Below, piece by piece: positions 11,656 through 23,288 of a stretch of 64,000 nucleotides of DNA; the first letter of the stretch is position 1; each line of letters begins with the position of its first letter. Both the position numbers and the translations under genes were made by a program. The stretch is taken from NCBI RefSeq assembly GCF_026745355.1, contig NC_079207.1, positions 34,148,514 to 34,212,513 on the forward strand. Direction: 5' to 3'. A model generated the notes under the pieces. It saw only the letters and a list, made by a program, of their open reading frames with translations, had not been told where the DNA came from and made no database searches. Origin of the DNA: Beta vulgaris subsp. vulgaris. Lineage: Eukaryota; Streptophyta; Magnoliopsida; Caryophyllales; Amaranthaceae.

Positions 11656-11986
11656 AAGCTACCCGCGTTATTCACATTGGTGTTCCCACCATTCACATTG
11701 ATCCTTAAATAATAAGGCTAATTCACATAAACACATAAACACATAATCAAGGTTCATTCAATTCATTCATTTCCACACAGCATACTCAGGTCATATACCA
11801 AAAGTTCATCAGTTCATTTTCTCGGAGAGTACCATGCACATTTCATTCATCACATAAAAGTCATCTTAGTTTTCATAGCTAAGAAATACTAGCATCACAA
11901 AGCAAATAAGTTGACACTAAAGTTAATAAGTCCACCACGATTTTTCTTAGATTCTTAAGGGTTAAGTCTAACTAGGTTTTAAGGTT

Positions 11987-12496
11987 TTATTCTTCATACT
12001 CGGACGAATCTTTTTCCTCATCCTCGTTTTTGTTTTCACCCTGGCTTTTGATGGGTGGTGCAGGGCTTCTTTCTATTTCTTCATTGTCACTGTAGTCAGA
12101 TTCATCATCATCGAAGGTTGCGTAGTCATTAAGCCACTTGGCTCTAGCATCAAGCATTCTTTTCTCCAGGTAGCTCAATGTGAGATACCACTTTCCTTTC
12201 CATGTGTATCGTTCGTAGTTTGGCCTTCCATTCTTCAGAATATCAGAGTATTCGTTCTTGAGTCCGGCATAATAAGGGCCATCGTTGGGGAGAGTGTGAA
12301 TTAAAACATCGGCATGTTTTGGTGTCGTGAGGAAATCTGAATTCTCGTGACCTTCATTGAGGTGGTAACACTTCATGGTTAAACGTAACCGGTACATATA
12401 AGCTGAAATGGACTCTCCTACCCTCATTCTTAGAAGGTAAGGTCCTTGATGAGGGGTTCTGGTTCGTTTCCTGGCGGTCAAACGTGTCCTGGCCAT
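11987..12496 (-). CDS. Extra ORF between the primer binding site and gag, with an H3-tail-like N-terminus and acidic C-terminus
   Basis: This is an intact 169-residue frame in the sense direction of the Gypsy, in its leader between the PBS and gag. The first twelve residues, MARTRLTARKRT, match nine of the first twelve residues of histone H3 (Met included). The middle (GESISAYMYRLRLTMKCYHL, then ADVLIHTLPNDGPYY) has a rhythm like a gag capsid C-terminal half, but I cannot assign it. The last 45 residues are strongly acidic (FDDDESDYSDNEE and EDEEKDSSEYEE). It has no recognised function. It is intact although gag, pro and RT are broken. Confidence 0.75.
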   Translation of the reverse strand: MARTRLTARKRTRTPHQGPYLLRMRVGESISAYMYRLRLTMKCYHLNEGHENSDFLTTPKHADVLIHTLPNDGPYYAGLKNEYSDILKNGRPNYERYTWKGKWYLTLSYLEKRMLDARAKWLNDYATFDDDESDYSDNEEIERSPAPPIKSQGENKNEDEEKDSSEYEE

Positions 12497-12727
12497 CTAA
12501 TAAAATATAAACAATTAATAAGTACCTTTAACGAGTACTTTCGTACATGCACACATAACCCATTCGTACCCATACTAAACCCTTAAATCAAGTTTTAATC
12601 CTAATTCATTTCTCCTAAATATTTTATTATCTTGATTTCTTAATCAAATTTTAATTTTAAACCTATTTGATTCATTTTCCTTAATCTCTATATTAACAAT
12701 TTTAATCTTTCCCTAGTTAATCTAACT

Positions 12728-12740
12728 CCGCTCTGATACT
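12728..12740 (-). other. Primer binding site of the Gypsy element
   Basis: On the minus strand AGTATCAGAGCGG follows the 5' LTR end by a five-base spacer. TATCAGAGC matches the complement of the initiator-methionine tRNA 3' end (usual form TGGTATCAGAGC), with changes at the left. Confidence 0.8.
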
Positions 12741-12745
12741 ATTTA

Positions 12746-15639
12746 TGTAACACCCTCGCCGACCCGAACCCTTCCTTATTCGATAAAACTCGGGTTTGAG
12801 GGAGAAAATAAATCCACGAGGGTTCGACTCGACGGGTGGTGCTACCGCCGCAATTATCTCCTCGGAAATAAATGCAAGGCTAAGTTACATCACATCAACT
12901 CAAATTCATTAGTCATTACAACTAAGTAAATTGTACATTAAACATTACTAATTAATTAAGTGTTTCAGAGTTCCAGCGGAAGCTAATCATATGCTAAGTG
13001 GATGACAAGTCTAAGTGATCTCCCTTTTGTTCCCCCGATGGATCACCCACTTGCACAAATACATTGAAAAGAGACGAGAGACAAACTCCCAAAAACCAAA
13101 AAAACTGAGTAATTCCAACTCCATCCCGTAAATTACTTATGTTGAAAATACTTTGTAAAATAGTAGATTTAATAGTTTTGGAAGTCATAGCACATATACA
13201 CATATGCATACACTGAATAATCATATCATTAATTCAATTCAAGAGAACGCCAGTAAGCCGGGGTCAATCCCCTGTAACCACATACTTCAACATAGTAGGC
13301 CGGGGAAACCCCCTGTACCACCTACTTGTAGGCCGGGGAGACCCCCTGTAACCACCTACGAGAAATCATAATGGCCATAATAACAGAGTCCCTAGTGTGC
13401 ACACCCCTTTTGACTTGGATCACAACAAGATAGAAGAAAGACAGTAACAAAATAATCAGCACAGTAACCAGAAGACCTGTAGGGGCCACTGAACCACTCA
13501 TGCATACAGAGCAACCTGTTCATCATTTCCCTCCGATATTTCACTTTACGTGATTTACATCTTTTAATTAAGTCATCACATAGATCACATATACATTTAC
13601 GTTATCTTGTTCAATTTAGCGTGAACATATCATAATCCATTCATAGGGATTTCAATAACTCATTTCATAAACACAACCGTCACTTGATTTCATTTATCGC
13701 TTCTGATTCATAATCATTTCATTATCACAAGTTCTTATTTTCATAAATTCCCATAATAATAATAATAACAATAATAATCGTAATAATAAGAATAACGATA
13801 GTAATAGTAATAACGATGATAATAAGAATAATAGTAATAGTAATAACGATGATAATAACAATAATAGTAATAGTAATAATAATAATCATCATAGTAATTT
13901 AGTAAGAACAATCATATCGTTATTAATTGACATTAGTTGTTTTTAATAACGTTATAGGAAACCTCTTTGTCATATCGTACATTTTCCATAGTCATGATTC
14001 ATAATCGTAATCCATTATCGTTGTTCATTTTGTCATTCGTATTCATAGTCCACCTTAAGTTGAGAACTCATAATTATAGTCCATACTTATAAATTTTATA
14101 AACACATAATAATCACGTAATCATTTGTTTTACACTAGCGGGATCTATGTTTAGATGGACATCGGAGATTACCTCGTGACGCGTGCCCAAAGCTAAGTTC
14201 ACAAATGTATTAGCGCTCTTGATTGTCCTTGTCTACGAAATCGGAGTCTACAATAAATATTAACGAGATCTAAGTTAGTTCCTAAATAACCCCTTTTTAT
14301 AAAATAACAATTTAAATAATTAAAATAACTTTAGAGAAATTCTTAATGAACTTAAGAGAGTTTATAAATCAAAGTTTATGGTTTTCATACTATATGTGAA
14401 ATCATTTTAAATATTTACAAAATTACTTCAACTTGATTTTTATTAACTTAAACAATTATTTTAAACATAGAAAACTAACTTTGTGTTACTCGTTAATTTA
14501 TTTTAGAAAAATTAGAAAGCTCTTATCAAGTTATAAAGGATTTAAGTCAATCTAAATATACTAACTTAATTAAGTAAGCTACTTTAGGAAGGTTATGGTT
14601 TTTTTTCTTAAAAAAATAAACTAATAAAAACTAAATAAAAGGAAAGGGCGACTTTACTGATTCAATGAAATAGTTTCATTAACCAAAAGAAAAAAAAAGG
14701 AACGAAGGAGGGAGAAACAGGGGAGGGCGACATACGAGGCACGAAGAGGAGTTTTGTGGGTGCTGCTGGCTTTGGCCGGCGATTTCCGGTGGTTTTGGGC
14801 GAAGTCTGGTGACGGGAGATTGGTAGTCGAGCAGGTAAGGCGAATTTCAGGTGGGTGGCTGGGCGGGGTCGCGACGCAAAGTCGCGAGGGTGAAGGGCTG
14901 TGAACGGGGTTTTGGGCTGCCGGTTCGTGATGGTGGTGAAATGGTGGTGGTGGTTCGAAGGTGGAGGAGGTTGGTTTTTGGATTGGAATTTTTATTTCTA
15001 TTTTAAAAACAGAATTTCAGAAATTAAAGAGGGAGAGAGATGAATTGAAGCAAACCTTTTTTTTCTGAGATTGTTTGCGATTTTAGTGAGTGGAGTTCAG
15101 TATTTATAGTGAAGGTTGGACAGAAAATTGGAGCTTAGTTAAGGCCATTAATGGTATGAGAGGGCTATGGAGTCTAGCCTTTGAAAATTTACCCCTAAAT
15201 CTGATATTGTGGTTGGGAAAATTGAATTTCTACTGACAAAAGTTGAAAATTGATGACCCATTTAACTCATTTAGTGCTGAATCAGAAGAAGATGAATGAG
15301 GGAGGAAGGTGTTGAAAACTGTTTTCACTTTTTCTTTTTTGTTTTTAGTTTTCCTTTTCTTTTGGGCTTAAAAAAAGTATATGGATGGACAACTTGACCA
15401 CAGATACTCACCACCAAAGTAAAGAGTTTAATTAATTTAGAAATGATGAAATAAATAATAAAATAAGTAAAGGATTTAATTGAAACTTGTTAAAATAAAT
15501 CAAAACTAGATGAAATCATTATTTTAATAAACATAGTTAACAAATTAAATCTCATTATCGTAAAATTATTTTAGGTGGAAATAATGTTAAATCTTAATAA
15601 ATCATAATAAAATAACCTTTGAAAATTCGGGGTATTACA
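12746..15639 (-). repeat. Gypsy LTR, right copy (5' LTR of the element)
   Basis: It runs from TGTAACACCC to GGGGTATTACA and pairs with 3783-6957. It lacks the MITE and keeps about 100 bp near 14330-14465 that the left copy has lost or replaced. As the 5' LTR it should carry the element's promoter, probably in the part nearest 12746-14000 on the minus strand, but I see no single convincing TATA site. Confidence 0.95.
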
Positions 15640-15644
15640 GTACT
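15640..15644. repeat. Target site duplication of the Gypsy element, right copy
   Basis: GTACT, identical to 3778-3782, separates the LTR end from the resumed LINE A sequence. Confidence 0.95.
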
Positions 15645-16410
15645 GGAGGAAAATTTGTGAAGTAAAAAGAAAGGTTGAAGTTGGTTTTTACAGAACAACA
15701 GCTGGCAAACAAGCAGCAATTCTCAATTCAGGAGTGTTACAGGAAGTTAATTGGTGAAAATGAGAAGGTGAACTGGAGGAATTCAGTCTAGAATAGATTA
15801 ATTATGCCCAAACATAGGTTTATATGCTGGATTGTTATGAAGGAAAGTCTTAATATAGCTATGAGATTGAGAAAGATGGGTATCACAGAGGATCCAATGT
15901 GCAGATTGTGTGGTATGATGGAAGAAACTCATCACATCTACTCTTTAGCTGCCAGTTCAGTTTAGCTATAAGTTAGTTAGTATCAGCTTGGTTGCAGTTT
16001 GATATGTTTGGGGAGAGTATTGAAAGTAGTATCAGGAACATCTTCAATAGTAGGAGCTCCAGATTCCAGAAGCAGGTTATGTTAGCTGTGTTGGGTGCCA
16101 CAATATATATCATTTGGCTGGCCATAAATGATGCAGTGTGGAATTACAAGGTTGATAGAATTGTTAGCCATGTTAATAGAATCTAGAGAATTTGTATAGA
16201 TAGAATATATAGTGTGATCCCTCACAAAGTTACAAATAGAGATAGATGTTGGTTGAGAGAAAGGGCAAATACTATGTTATTTTGTAATTAGTTGCTGTCA
16301 AGCCTTGGTTGAGAGGGTCCAACCTAGTTGCTTTGTCTCTTCCAAGGTTTGAGGTTGGTTGTAAGTTGTTTTGTGAGCAATATACCTTACTTAATTAGCC
16401 AAAAAAAAAA
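15645..16410 (+). mobile_element. LINE A, 3' portion with poly(A) tail
   Basis: This continues LINE A after the Gypsy insertion. It encodes the C-terminal zf-RVT-like region: MPKHRFICWIV at about 15804, then MCRLCGMMEETHH, matching the HRLIMWLAIQ and CVLCQQHTETIKH of LINE B. A short open piece (15992-16186) corresponds to the same tail as LINE B. The element ends with ten A at 16401-16410. The 5' end is not in the window, so its target duplication cannot be verified. Confidence 0.88.
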
Positions 16411-16442
16411 TTACACAATTACACAAAAAGAAGAATAATATA

Positions 16443-16699
16443 CTACCTCTGTTTTTATTTAGTTGCAACGTTTTGACTTTCACGCTTGCCAATGTACAAT
16501 TTCAAATCGTTTTATCTCTAATTGTATGTAAGTAAAAATTATAAAAATTTGATATTATGAAAGCTTACATCGAAACGAATCAAACCAGACCCCACATGAC
16601 TATATTTTGCTTAACATATAAATCAATAAATGTGGTCAAATAAGAGAACATAAATAGTGCAATTTGTCAAACGTTGCAACTAAAAGAGAACGGAGGTAG
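16443..16699. mobile_element. Stowaway-type MITE
   Basis: A 257-bp element with inverted ends, CTACCTCTGTTTTTATTTAG against its reverse complement CTAAAAGAGAACGGAGGTAG, flanked by TA at 16441-16442 and 16700-16701. The ends also share TTGCAACGTTTTGAC and GTCAAACGTTGCAA. The CTCCCTCCG-like end and TA target fit the Tc1/mariner Stowaway group. Confidence 0.9.
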
Positions 16700-16701
16700 T
16701 A

Positions 16702-17639
16702 TATAGAAAATTACAAACCTAAAAATTGAGACTATAGAAATTTAAGAAGTAAAAACGACAATAATGAGAATTTATATATAAAAACGAAACGAAACGAAAA
16801 TTAGATCTAAAAACTAATTATACGAAAATTGCAATATACGAAACGAAACAAAAATTATACGAAAAAACTAATTATCCAGTCAGTAAGTATACGAAAATTG
16901 CAATATATACGAAAAAAAACGATAATTAGAAAATGAAGGAACTAAAAAGCACTACCCAGATAAAACGAAAATTAAGAGTTCGAACAAAAAAACCAAATGA
17001 AATTGGAATCCAAAAAAAACAAAACGAAAATGGAAGCCCAAAAAATATGAAATAAAAACCTAAACCCAAAACCAGATATAAAAACAAAATTCCAAAATAA
17101 ACGAAAAAAATACCTAAAACCAGATCCAAAAACTAAATCCCATAAAATCTCAAACGAACCAATTTCTTGTGTACATATCTTCCATTTTTCATTGTTCGTT
17201 TCGCCCTTCATTTTGTTCTTCATTTTCGATCTTTAATTTTCGATCCTCATTTTGTTCTACTTTTTCGATCTTCTTTTTCGCTCGATGAGAGAGAGAGGTG
17301 AGTGAGAATTTTGGCTTGAGGAGTAGAGAGGAGGGAGTTAGGGTTTGAGGAGAGTGGTTAGGACGAAGAGAGGAGAGAGGAGAGAGGAAAGAGAATGGGG
17401 GGCTGCGTGTGAGGGAGGAGTAGAGAGAAGGGAGTTAGGGTTTGAGGAGAGTGACTGGGACAAAAAGAGGAGAGAGGGAAGAGAATGGGGATCGTGTGTG
17501 AGGGAGGAGTAGAGAGGAGAGAGTTAGGGTTAGAAGGCTTAGAAATGAGGTGGGTTAAGGATTAGGTTTAAGTGAATATGGGATTTGGGTTGTTTCTATT
17601 TCATGGGTTGTTTCATGGACCGCGCATATTTAAGTGAAT
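16702..17639. other. AT-rich and purine-rich noncoding stretch, probably interior of a truncated CACTA-like element
   Basis: The left part (16740-16920) repeats CGAAA/ACGAAAC motifs. The right part is a GA-rich region with direct repeats. It leads without a visible break into a CACTA-like right terminus at 17640-17856, so it may be the inside of that element. The short open frames on the minus strand (about 16926-17223) are low-complexity phenylalanine-rich products of the AAAACC composition and are not credible genes. Confidence 0.5.
17318..17540. repeat. GA-rich direct repeat, about 2.3 copies of 90-97 bp
   Basis: GAGGAGTAGAGAG recurs at 17318, 17415 and 17504, each time followed by a GGGAGTTAGGGTT-like block and a GAGAGGAGAGAG run. 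Small length differences lie in the GA runs. Confidence 0.85.
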
Positions 17640-17856
17640 ATGGTATTAGGGCCGTGCAATTTTCGGGATGCGGTCCAACGAAGCGCATCAGATTTTTAAA
17701 AACCGCAGCGGTTTTTTATTCTGATGCGGTTTTTTGAGGACCGCATCAGATTTTTTGGTCAAATTTCCCTCCCATTTTTTTGGTTGCGTTTTGGATAAGT
17801 TTTTACAAAAACTGCATCTGTTACTAAGTGACATATAAGGTTTTTTCCACTAGTAT
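17640..17856. mobile_element. CACTA-like right terminus with subterminal inverted motifs
   Basis: GATGCGGT-type and ACCGCATC-type motifs alternate in both orientations (GCGCATCAGATTTTT, CTGATGCGGTTTTTT, ACCGCATCAGATTTTTT). The stretch ends in GGTTTTTTCCACTAGTA, the inverted form of the CACTAGTGGAAAA end seen in En/Spm elements, with the last base changed. No left partner is visible, so it is probably truncated by neighbouring insertions. Confidence 0.65.
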
Positions 17857-17959
17857 ATGTATTTATGTAATAATTTAAGATTCCCTAAAAAAATGTATTC
17901 ATAGTTTATTTATAGTGGTACTTTAGTTATGATTTTAATTCAAACTTATTGATCATTAA

Positions 17960-18150
17960 CTATTTAAAACTTATTGAAACTTATTGGACCTTATTCGACT
18001 TGATTGGACCTGATTATAACTTATTGCACTTGATTGGACCGAATTATAACTTATTGCACCTGATTGGAACTTATTGCACCTGATTGGAACTTATTGTTCT
18101 ATTTGGACTTGATTGAAACTTGTCTGAACTGAACTGATTGGATCTGAAAC
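17960..18150. repeat. Degenerate minisatellite of about 20 bp
   Basis: Variants of CTTATTGCACCTGATTGGAA repeat about eight to nine times (for example around 18020, 18050 and 18075). Copies decay toward both ends. Confidence 0.8.
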
Positions 18151-18245
18151 TTAATTTATTAAGTTGAAAAGAAGACACCCTAGGAGGTTAAAAACCTTTA
18201 TCATTAAGTCAAGTAACATTGGAAATTAAATATTGGAGACTTGTA

Positions 18246-18529
18246 CTCCCTCCGTCCCAATTTATTTGCTATATTTTGCTATTTAGATGTGTCTCAATTT
18301 ATTTGCTACATTTGCAAATATTTCCATATATAGTACATAGGTCCCACACTTTATTTACAAATTTGTCATCACTCCCTTCTTGATTTTGTAAATGTTTCCA
18401 TATATAATACATAGGTCCCACAATTTACCTATTTGCTTTTTTGTTAATTCCATTTATGTCAATGGTCCCCACTCCCTCCTTGGTCTTTGTGAAATAGTGC
18501 TTGTAGCAAATAAATTGGGACGGAGGGAG
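18246..18529. mobile_element. Stowaway-type MITE downstream of the kinase gene
   Basis: A 284-bp element with ends CTCCCTCCGTCCCAATTTAT and its reverse complement, flanked by TA at 18244-18245 and 18530-18531. It lies 70 bp past the stop codon of the minus-strand kinase exon, so it may fall in the gene's 3' UTR or terminator region. Confidence 0.92.
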
Positions 18530-18599
18530 TAATATATAATTAAATCTTACAAAGATAACCAACCTTATGATTTAATTAGTATAGGAGATCAAAACCTGT

Positions 18600-19723
18600 T
18601 CAATTTCCAGTAAACGACAAAGGTATTCCAGAAGAATTTAACAAGGATTTCAGAGGGGAAGAAAGTTGTGGCTTGGGCGGGACTTGTATCGACTCAAAGG
18701 GACCTTCCAGCATTTCTAAAACCTTGTTCATAGATGGTCGATTTGAGGGATATGATTGTATGCACCATAAGCTCACCAAAACCATCTTTCTTTGTAATTT
18801 TTTCACATCATCGTTCTTAATTTCTTCAAGCTCATTTTCCTGTCCAAACTCCAATTGACGGTATATCCAGTCGGGAAAATACAACTCACTGCTGTGGTGA
18901 ACTTCAGCAACTACGTTATTTCGACCACATACCAGGTCTAGGAGCATCATTCCATAGCTATACACATCTGATTTGTGAGAAACACCGCCAAAATTTCTAC
19001 AAAAAACTTCGGGAGCAATGTAACCAATTGTTCCTCTTGCTTCTGACATTGATACCAAACTATCCTTTGTAGGACACAGTCTAGCCAGGCCAAAGTCGGA
19101 AATCTTTGGCCGAAGTTCGTCGTCAAGAAGAATATTATGAGGCTTAATGTCAAAGTGTAAAATCCGTGTATTACAACCTTGATGTAGGTAGTCAAGTCCC
19201 TTCGCGATACCAACTGCAATACTAAACAATGTATCGGCTTATAACGACGGGCCACTTGCTGCACTATATATGAACTTTTCAAGTGATCCATTTGATAAGA
19301 ACTCATAAACAAGAGCTTGTTTGTTACCTTCAACACAGAAGCCTAAGAGGGTGACAATATTGACATGGTTAGTTCTACCGATGCTTACAACCTCGTTGAT
19401 GAAATCTGTTCCATTACCTTTTAGCGGCTTAAGTTTCTTTACAGCCACAAAACGGTTATCACGCAGTTTTCCTTTGTAAACGGCACCAAAGCCTCCTTCA
19501 CCAAGTTTCTCTTTGAAATTATTGGTTATCCTCGTTATCTCTGCATATTTGTATCTTCTTGGTGCAAAAGATCCATAACTTTTTAGAAAAGCTTCCACAT
19601 TCTGGTTTATTATCGTTCCTTTAGTCCTCGAAAATGTAAAATTTTCTACAATTTGCCTTCTTTTTGCATAAATGATGACAAAAGCAATCAAAATCACGAC
19701 TCCTGCTGTTGACCCAACTGCAA
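18600..19723 (-). pseudogene. Receptor-like kinase of the LRK10L type, exon 2 (membrane span and kinase), with one in-frame stop
   Basis: This exon encodes a serine/threonine kinase that would sit under the plasma membrane. After the acceptor (AG at 19724-19725) come a membrane span ([20 protein letters not shown]) and a juxtamembrane segment ([22 protein letters not shown]). The kinase then has [11 protein letters not shown] (P-loop), VAVKKLK (Lys), HFDIKPHN (catalytic loop with Phe before Asp, so non-RD), DFGLAR and APEVF. The end at 18600 gives a normal C-terminus. TAA at 19239-19241 falls between kinase subdomains V and VI and would remove the catalytic loop. No other lesion is seen, so a point mutation or base-call error is possible. 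Exons 1 and 2 together give 624 codons including the normal stop, a usual family length. Confidence 0.9.
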
Positions 19724-19780
19724 CTATGAGAAAGAGCAATTAAATTTCTGTTTTAACAACATAAACTGTGAAATTTCTGC

Positions 19781-19794
19781 CACTATTTATAGTT
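19781..19794. repeat. LINE B target site duplication, left copy
   Basis: CACTATTTATAGTT next to the poly(T) (poly(A) on the minus strand). The same 14 bases lie at 24730-24743. Confidence 0.92.
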
Positions 19795-19851
19795 TTTTTT
19801 TTTTTGGAAGATAAGTGAGGTTTATAGCTCAATCCACAAAAACAACGTAAG

Positions 19852-22800
19852 CTAGCTAGATAAGCCAGCAACCACAGCTAAAGTTGGACATGCCCAACCA
19901 TACAACTCATTAATCCATCTCCTATCATTATCTTTAACCTTATCACTTAAGATCTGAATGATTCTGTGCTTAACACTCATTTTGATAGTTTGAACAGCTT
20001 TACTAACTGTCATTACAACCTGATCCCAGTGGGCAGAATTCCTATTTCTCCATATTACATAAACAGTGGCTGCAAATGCAGCTAGCAGGACCATTTTCCT
20101 AGTCCTATTACCTTTATACCTATTCAGAGTCCATCTACAGTGCTGAATTAGGCTCCTTTGTATCCAAGTGATACCTAGCCATTGTAGGACTTCTGACAGG
20201 CACAATTCACTGGACTTACATTCAAACAGCAGATGCTTAATGGTTTCAGTGTGCTGTTGGCAAAGCACACATTGGTGATCAACACAAACATTCATTAACT
20301 TCAGCCTTTGCCTTGTTTTCAGTCTATCCTGAATAGCCAGCCACATAATCAGTCGATGTTTAGGTAAGGTATACCTATTGCAGACATATCTAGCCCACAC
20401 TACTTGCCTGTTGCCTCTCATCAATAGCTGGTAGTATTGTTTAATGCTAAACTTTCCATTAATAAGCCATTGAACACCATTTGTCTTCTCATTCATCAGA
20501 TTCTTTGCTTGACATACATACTTCCAAGCCCACCTGACATGACTAGGAGCTACATAACTAGCCCAATTTGACTCTTTAATATAAACCCCATGCACCCATT
20601 TCACCCATAGGTTATCTTGCTTTTGAGCCACACCCCAAGCAAGCTTGCTAAGAGCTACCATATTCCAAATACCTGTGTCTCTAAAGCCCAGACCACCATC
20701 TTTTTTATATCTGCACAGCTTGTTCCATGCTACAGCACCAGGTTTTGTATCATTATGGGTACCAGACCATAGGAAACATCTACAGATTGAGTTGATCTTT
20801 TTCAGGATGCTCTTAGGAATTATGAATAGCTGTCCCCAATAAGTGTGTATGCTCATGAGCACACTATTGACTAGCTGACACCTAGCTGCAAATGATAGAT
20901 GTCTAGTTCCCCAAATCCTTATTCTGATCACCATCTTCTCAATTAAGGCTTGACAATCTTTAGTCTTCAATTTAGAAGTAGATATGGGAACTCCAAGGTA
21001 AGTAAAAGGCAGTTTACCAACTTTGAAGCCACTAACATCTGTCACTCTTTGAATATCCCTCTGAGTCATGCCAGTAGAGTATACCTCAGATTTGTGCTTG
21101 TTAACCTCTAGCCCTGAGGTGTGAGAGAAAAGCTGAAAGCCCTGTAATAACATGTATATGGATTTGAAATCACCATGGCAAAACATTAAGAGATCATCTA
21201 CAAAGCAAAGATGCTTGAGATGTAGGCTTTTGCATTGAGAGTGAAATTTAAACCCTTCCATATCCTCCACATAAGATAGAACTTTGTCTAAGTAGTCCAT
21301 ACAAAGAGCAAAAAGCAATGGGGACATTGGGTCCCCTTGCCTGATACCTCTTTGAGCTTCAAAAAAAACCAGTTGGCACACCATTCAGCATAATAGAGAA
21401 GCTAGGAGTTCTAACACATACCATAATCATGTCAATGAACTTCCTAGGGAAACCCACTCCTTCTAGCATTTGCTGTATAAACTCCCAATTGACTGAATCA
21501 TAGGCTTTCTTCAAATCTAACTTCATCATGCATCCAGCTCTATTCTTGCTTCTATTGTAGTTTTTAACCAAGTCTTGACAAATCAAGACATTATGGAGTA
21601 TACTTCTTCCAGTAATAAAAGCTCCCTGGTTACTAGAAATGATCTCTGGAAGAATATTAATCAGTCTCTCACTGATAAGCTTAGTAATACACTTGTAAAT
21701 CATAGAGCATTAGGCAATAAGGGGAAATTCACTAACATTTTCAGGCACTTTTACCTTTGGTATCAATGTTAAAGTTGTAACATTAATGACCTTCAGAAGC
21801 TTACCAGTCTTAAAGAAATCTAGTACAGCTTCACATACTTCATCACCAATCACCTCCCAACAGTGCTTGAAAAAGCAACTATTGAAACCATCAATCCCGG
21901 GGCCTTGTCATTAGGGATGCTAAACATCACCCTCTTGACATCCTCTTTTGTGAACTCAGCTAGCAGCATCCTGTTGTGATCTTCAGTCACCATTTTTCCT
22001 TTTTTCATGATAGTTTCCATTACAGCTTCCTTTTGCTCAACATTAGTAAATAAGCTTTTGTAAAAATTGACAAAAGCTTCCTCTACTTGCTCTTTTTTAT
22101 TCAACCACCTGCCATTCATGTCATGTATAGCATGAATTCTATTATGTCTTCTCCTAGCTTTATAGCTTGGTAGAAGACTTTAGAATTTTCATCTCCACAT
22201 TTTAACCAGCTCAATTTTGCTTGCTATTGCAGTTTAGTGTGCAACATCTTTTGAGCTTGTTTGTAACTACTCTGAGCCTCTTTTTCTGCAGTACTGAGAC
22301 TAGTATCCCTAGGATTCTCATGCATGGCATCCTGAATTTCTACCAATCTAGCTTTAGTTTTACTAACAACTATCTCTGCATCATCCGATCCCTACTTTTT
22401 CATCCTTCTAAGAGCAAGTTTTATATTCTTCAATTTCTGCACTATTCTATACATAGCACAGCCAGAAATTTGAGTCTCCCATTCCTTTTTAACAATCATC
22501 AGCAAGGAATCATGTTGACACCAGTAATTACAGAACCTAAAAGGTTTCTTTAAGCTCATATCAGGATACACACAAACTAGCAAAGGAGTGTGATCATATT
22601 CACCCTCAGGAAGAATATGAACCTCAGCATTATCATAGCTATCCATCCATAACTGGTTAGCTAGCACCCTATCAATTCTTGAAAAAACTCTTTTATCTCC
22701 ATCTTGCTTATTACACCAAGTGTAATATCTCCCTGTAGCTTTCACATCAGTAATTTGACACTCAGTAATACACTCCAGCATTGGTGTAAGCTCAGTTCTT

Positions 22801-23288
22801 CTACATGACTACCAAGCCTATCATCAGTATTACTTACAGCATTAACGTCACCTATTATAAGCCAAGCACCCACCACCCTTCTATTGATTTGTTTCAATCC
22901 AGACCATAGTTCACACCTGCTTTGTTGGTCATTAAAAACCATACACAAATGTGCACTCAAAACCAGTAGCCCCTGTCTTTGGTTGAACCCAGCAGTGGAC
23001 AAACTGACTATTCACCACTTTAATGCCCACATTAAATGCATTAGGACACCACCCTATCATAATTCTACCATTCTCATGACAGTTCAAATGGTGAGTAAAG
23101 CACCACCCACTACAGACATTCATATACATACTCCCTAGCTTCTTCATTTTAACTCTAGTTTCTAGAAGGCCAAATAACTTAATGTTGTGAGACTCAATAA
23201 ACCTTCTCACTTCATTTTGTTTATTTCTGTTATTTAGCCCTCTAACGTTCCAAGCCATGATGTTATCCATCATTGTTAGGGTTATCAC
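19852..23288 (-). pseudogene. LINE B ORF2 (endonuclease and reverse transcriptase), broken
   Basis: It starts near MAWNVRGLNNRNKQNEV. The endonuclease shows LLETRVKM, IIGDVNAVSNTDDR (usually GDFN) and YDHTPLLV. The RT shows SIPNDKAPG, NQGAFITGRSIL, MKLDLKKAYDSV, GIRQGDPMSPLLFA and the catalytic FVDDLLMF (usually FADD). The C-terminal zinc region has HRLIMWLAIQDR and CVLCQQHTETIKHLLFEC. The last 510 codons (19852-21384) are open. Breaks occur near 21370, 21710-21890, 22120-22390 and 22760. No RNase H domain follows, unlike LINE C. Confidence 0.93.

Larger units (their letters stand above)
3783..15639 (-). mobile_element. Complete Gypsy (Ty3) chromovirus-like LTR retrotransposon, minus strand
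   Basis: This 11.86-kb element has LTRs of 3175 bp (left, 3') and 2894 bp (right, 5'), TG..CA ends and a perfect 5-bp duplication. It has a primer binding site like initiator-Met tRNA and a purine-rich tract beside the 3' LTR. The order gag, protease, RT, RNase H, integrase, with a C-terminal chromodomain-like tail, fits the chromovirus branch, probably Tekay/Del given the long LTRs. Frame breaks in gag, pro and RT make it non-autonomous. The LTRs differ by scattered changes, mostly C/T and G/A, so it is not very young. The clade name is an inference from motif style. Confidence 0.95.

Noticed and set aside
16926..17223. Phe-rich minus-strand frames with membrane-like look
   Set aside because: Unlike LINE C ORF1 they are short and arise from an AAAACC-rich composition, with no context of a gene.
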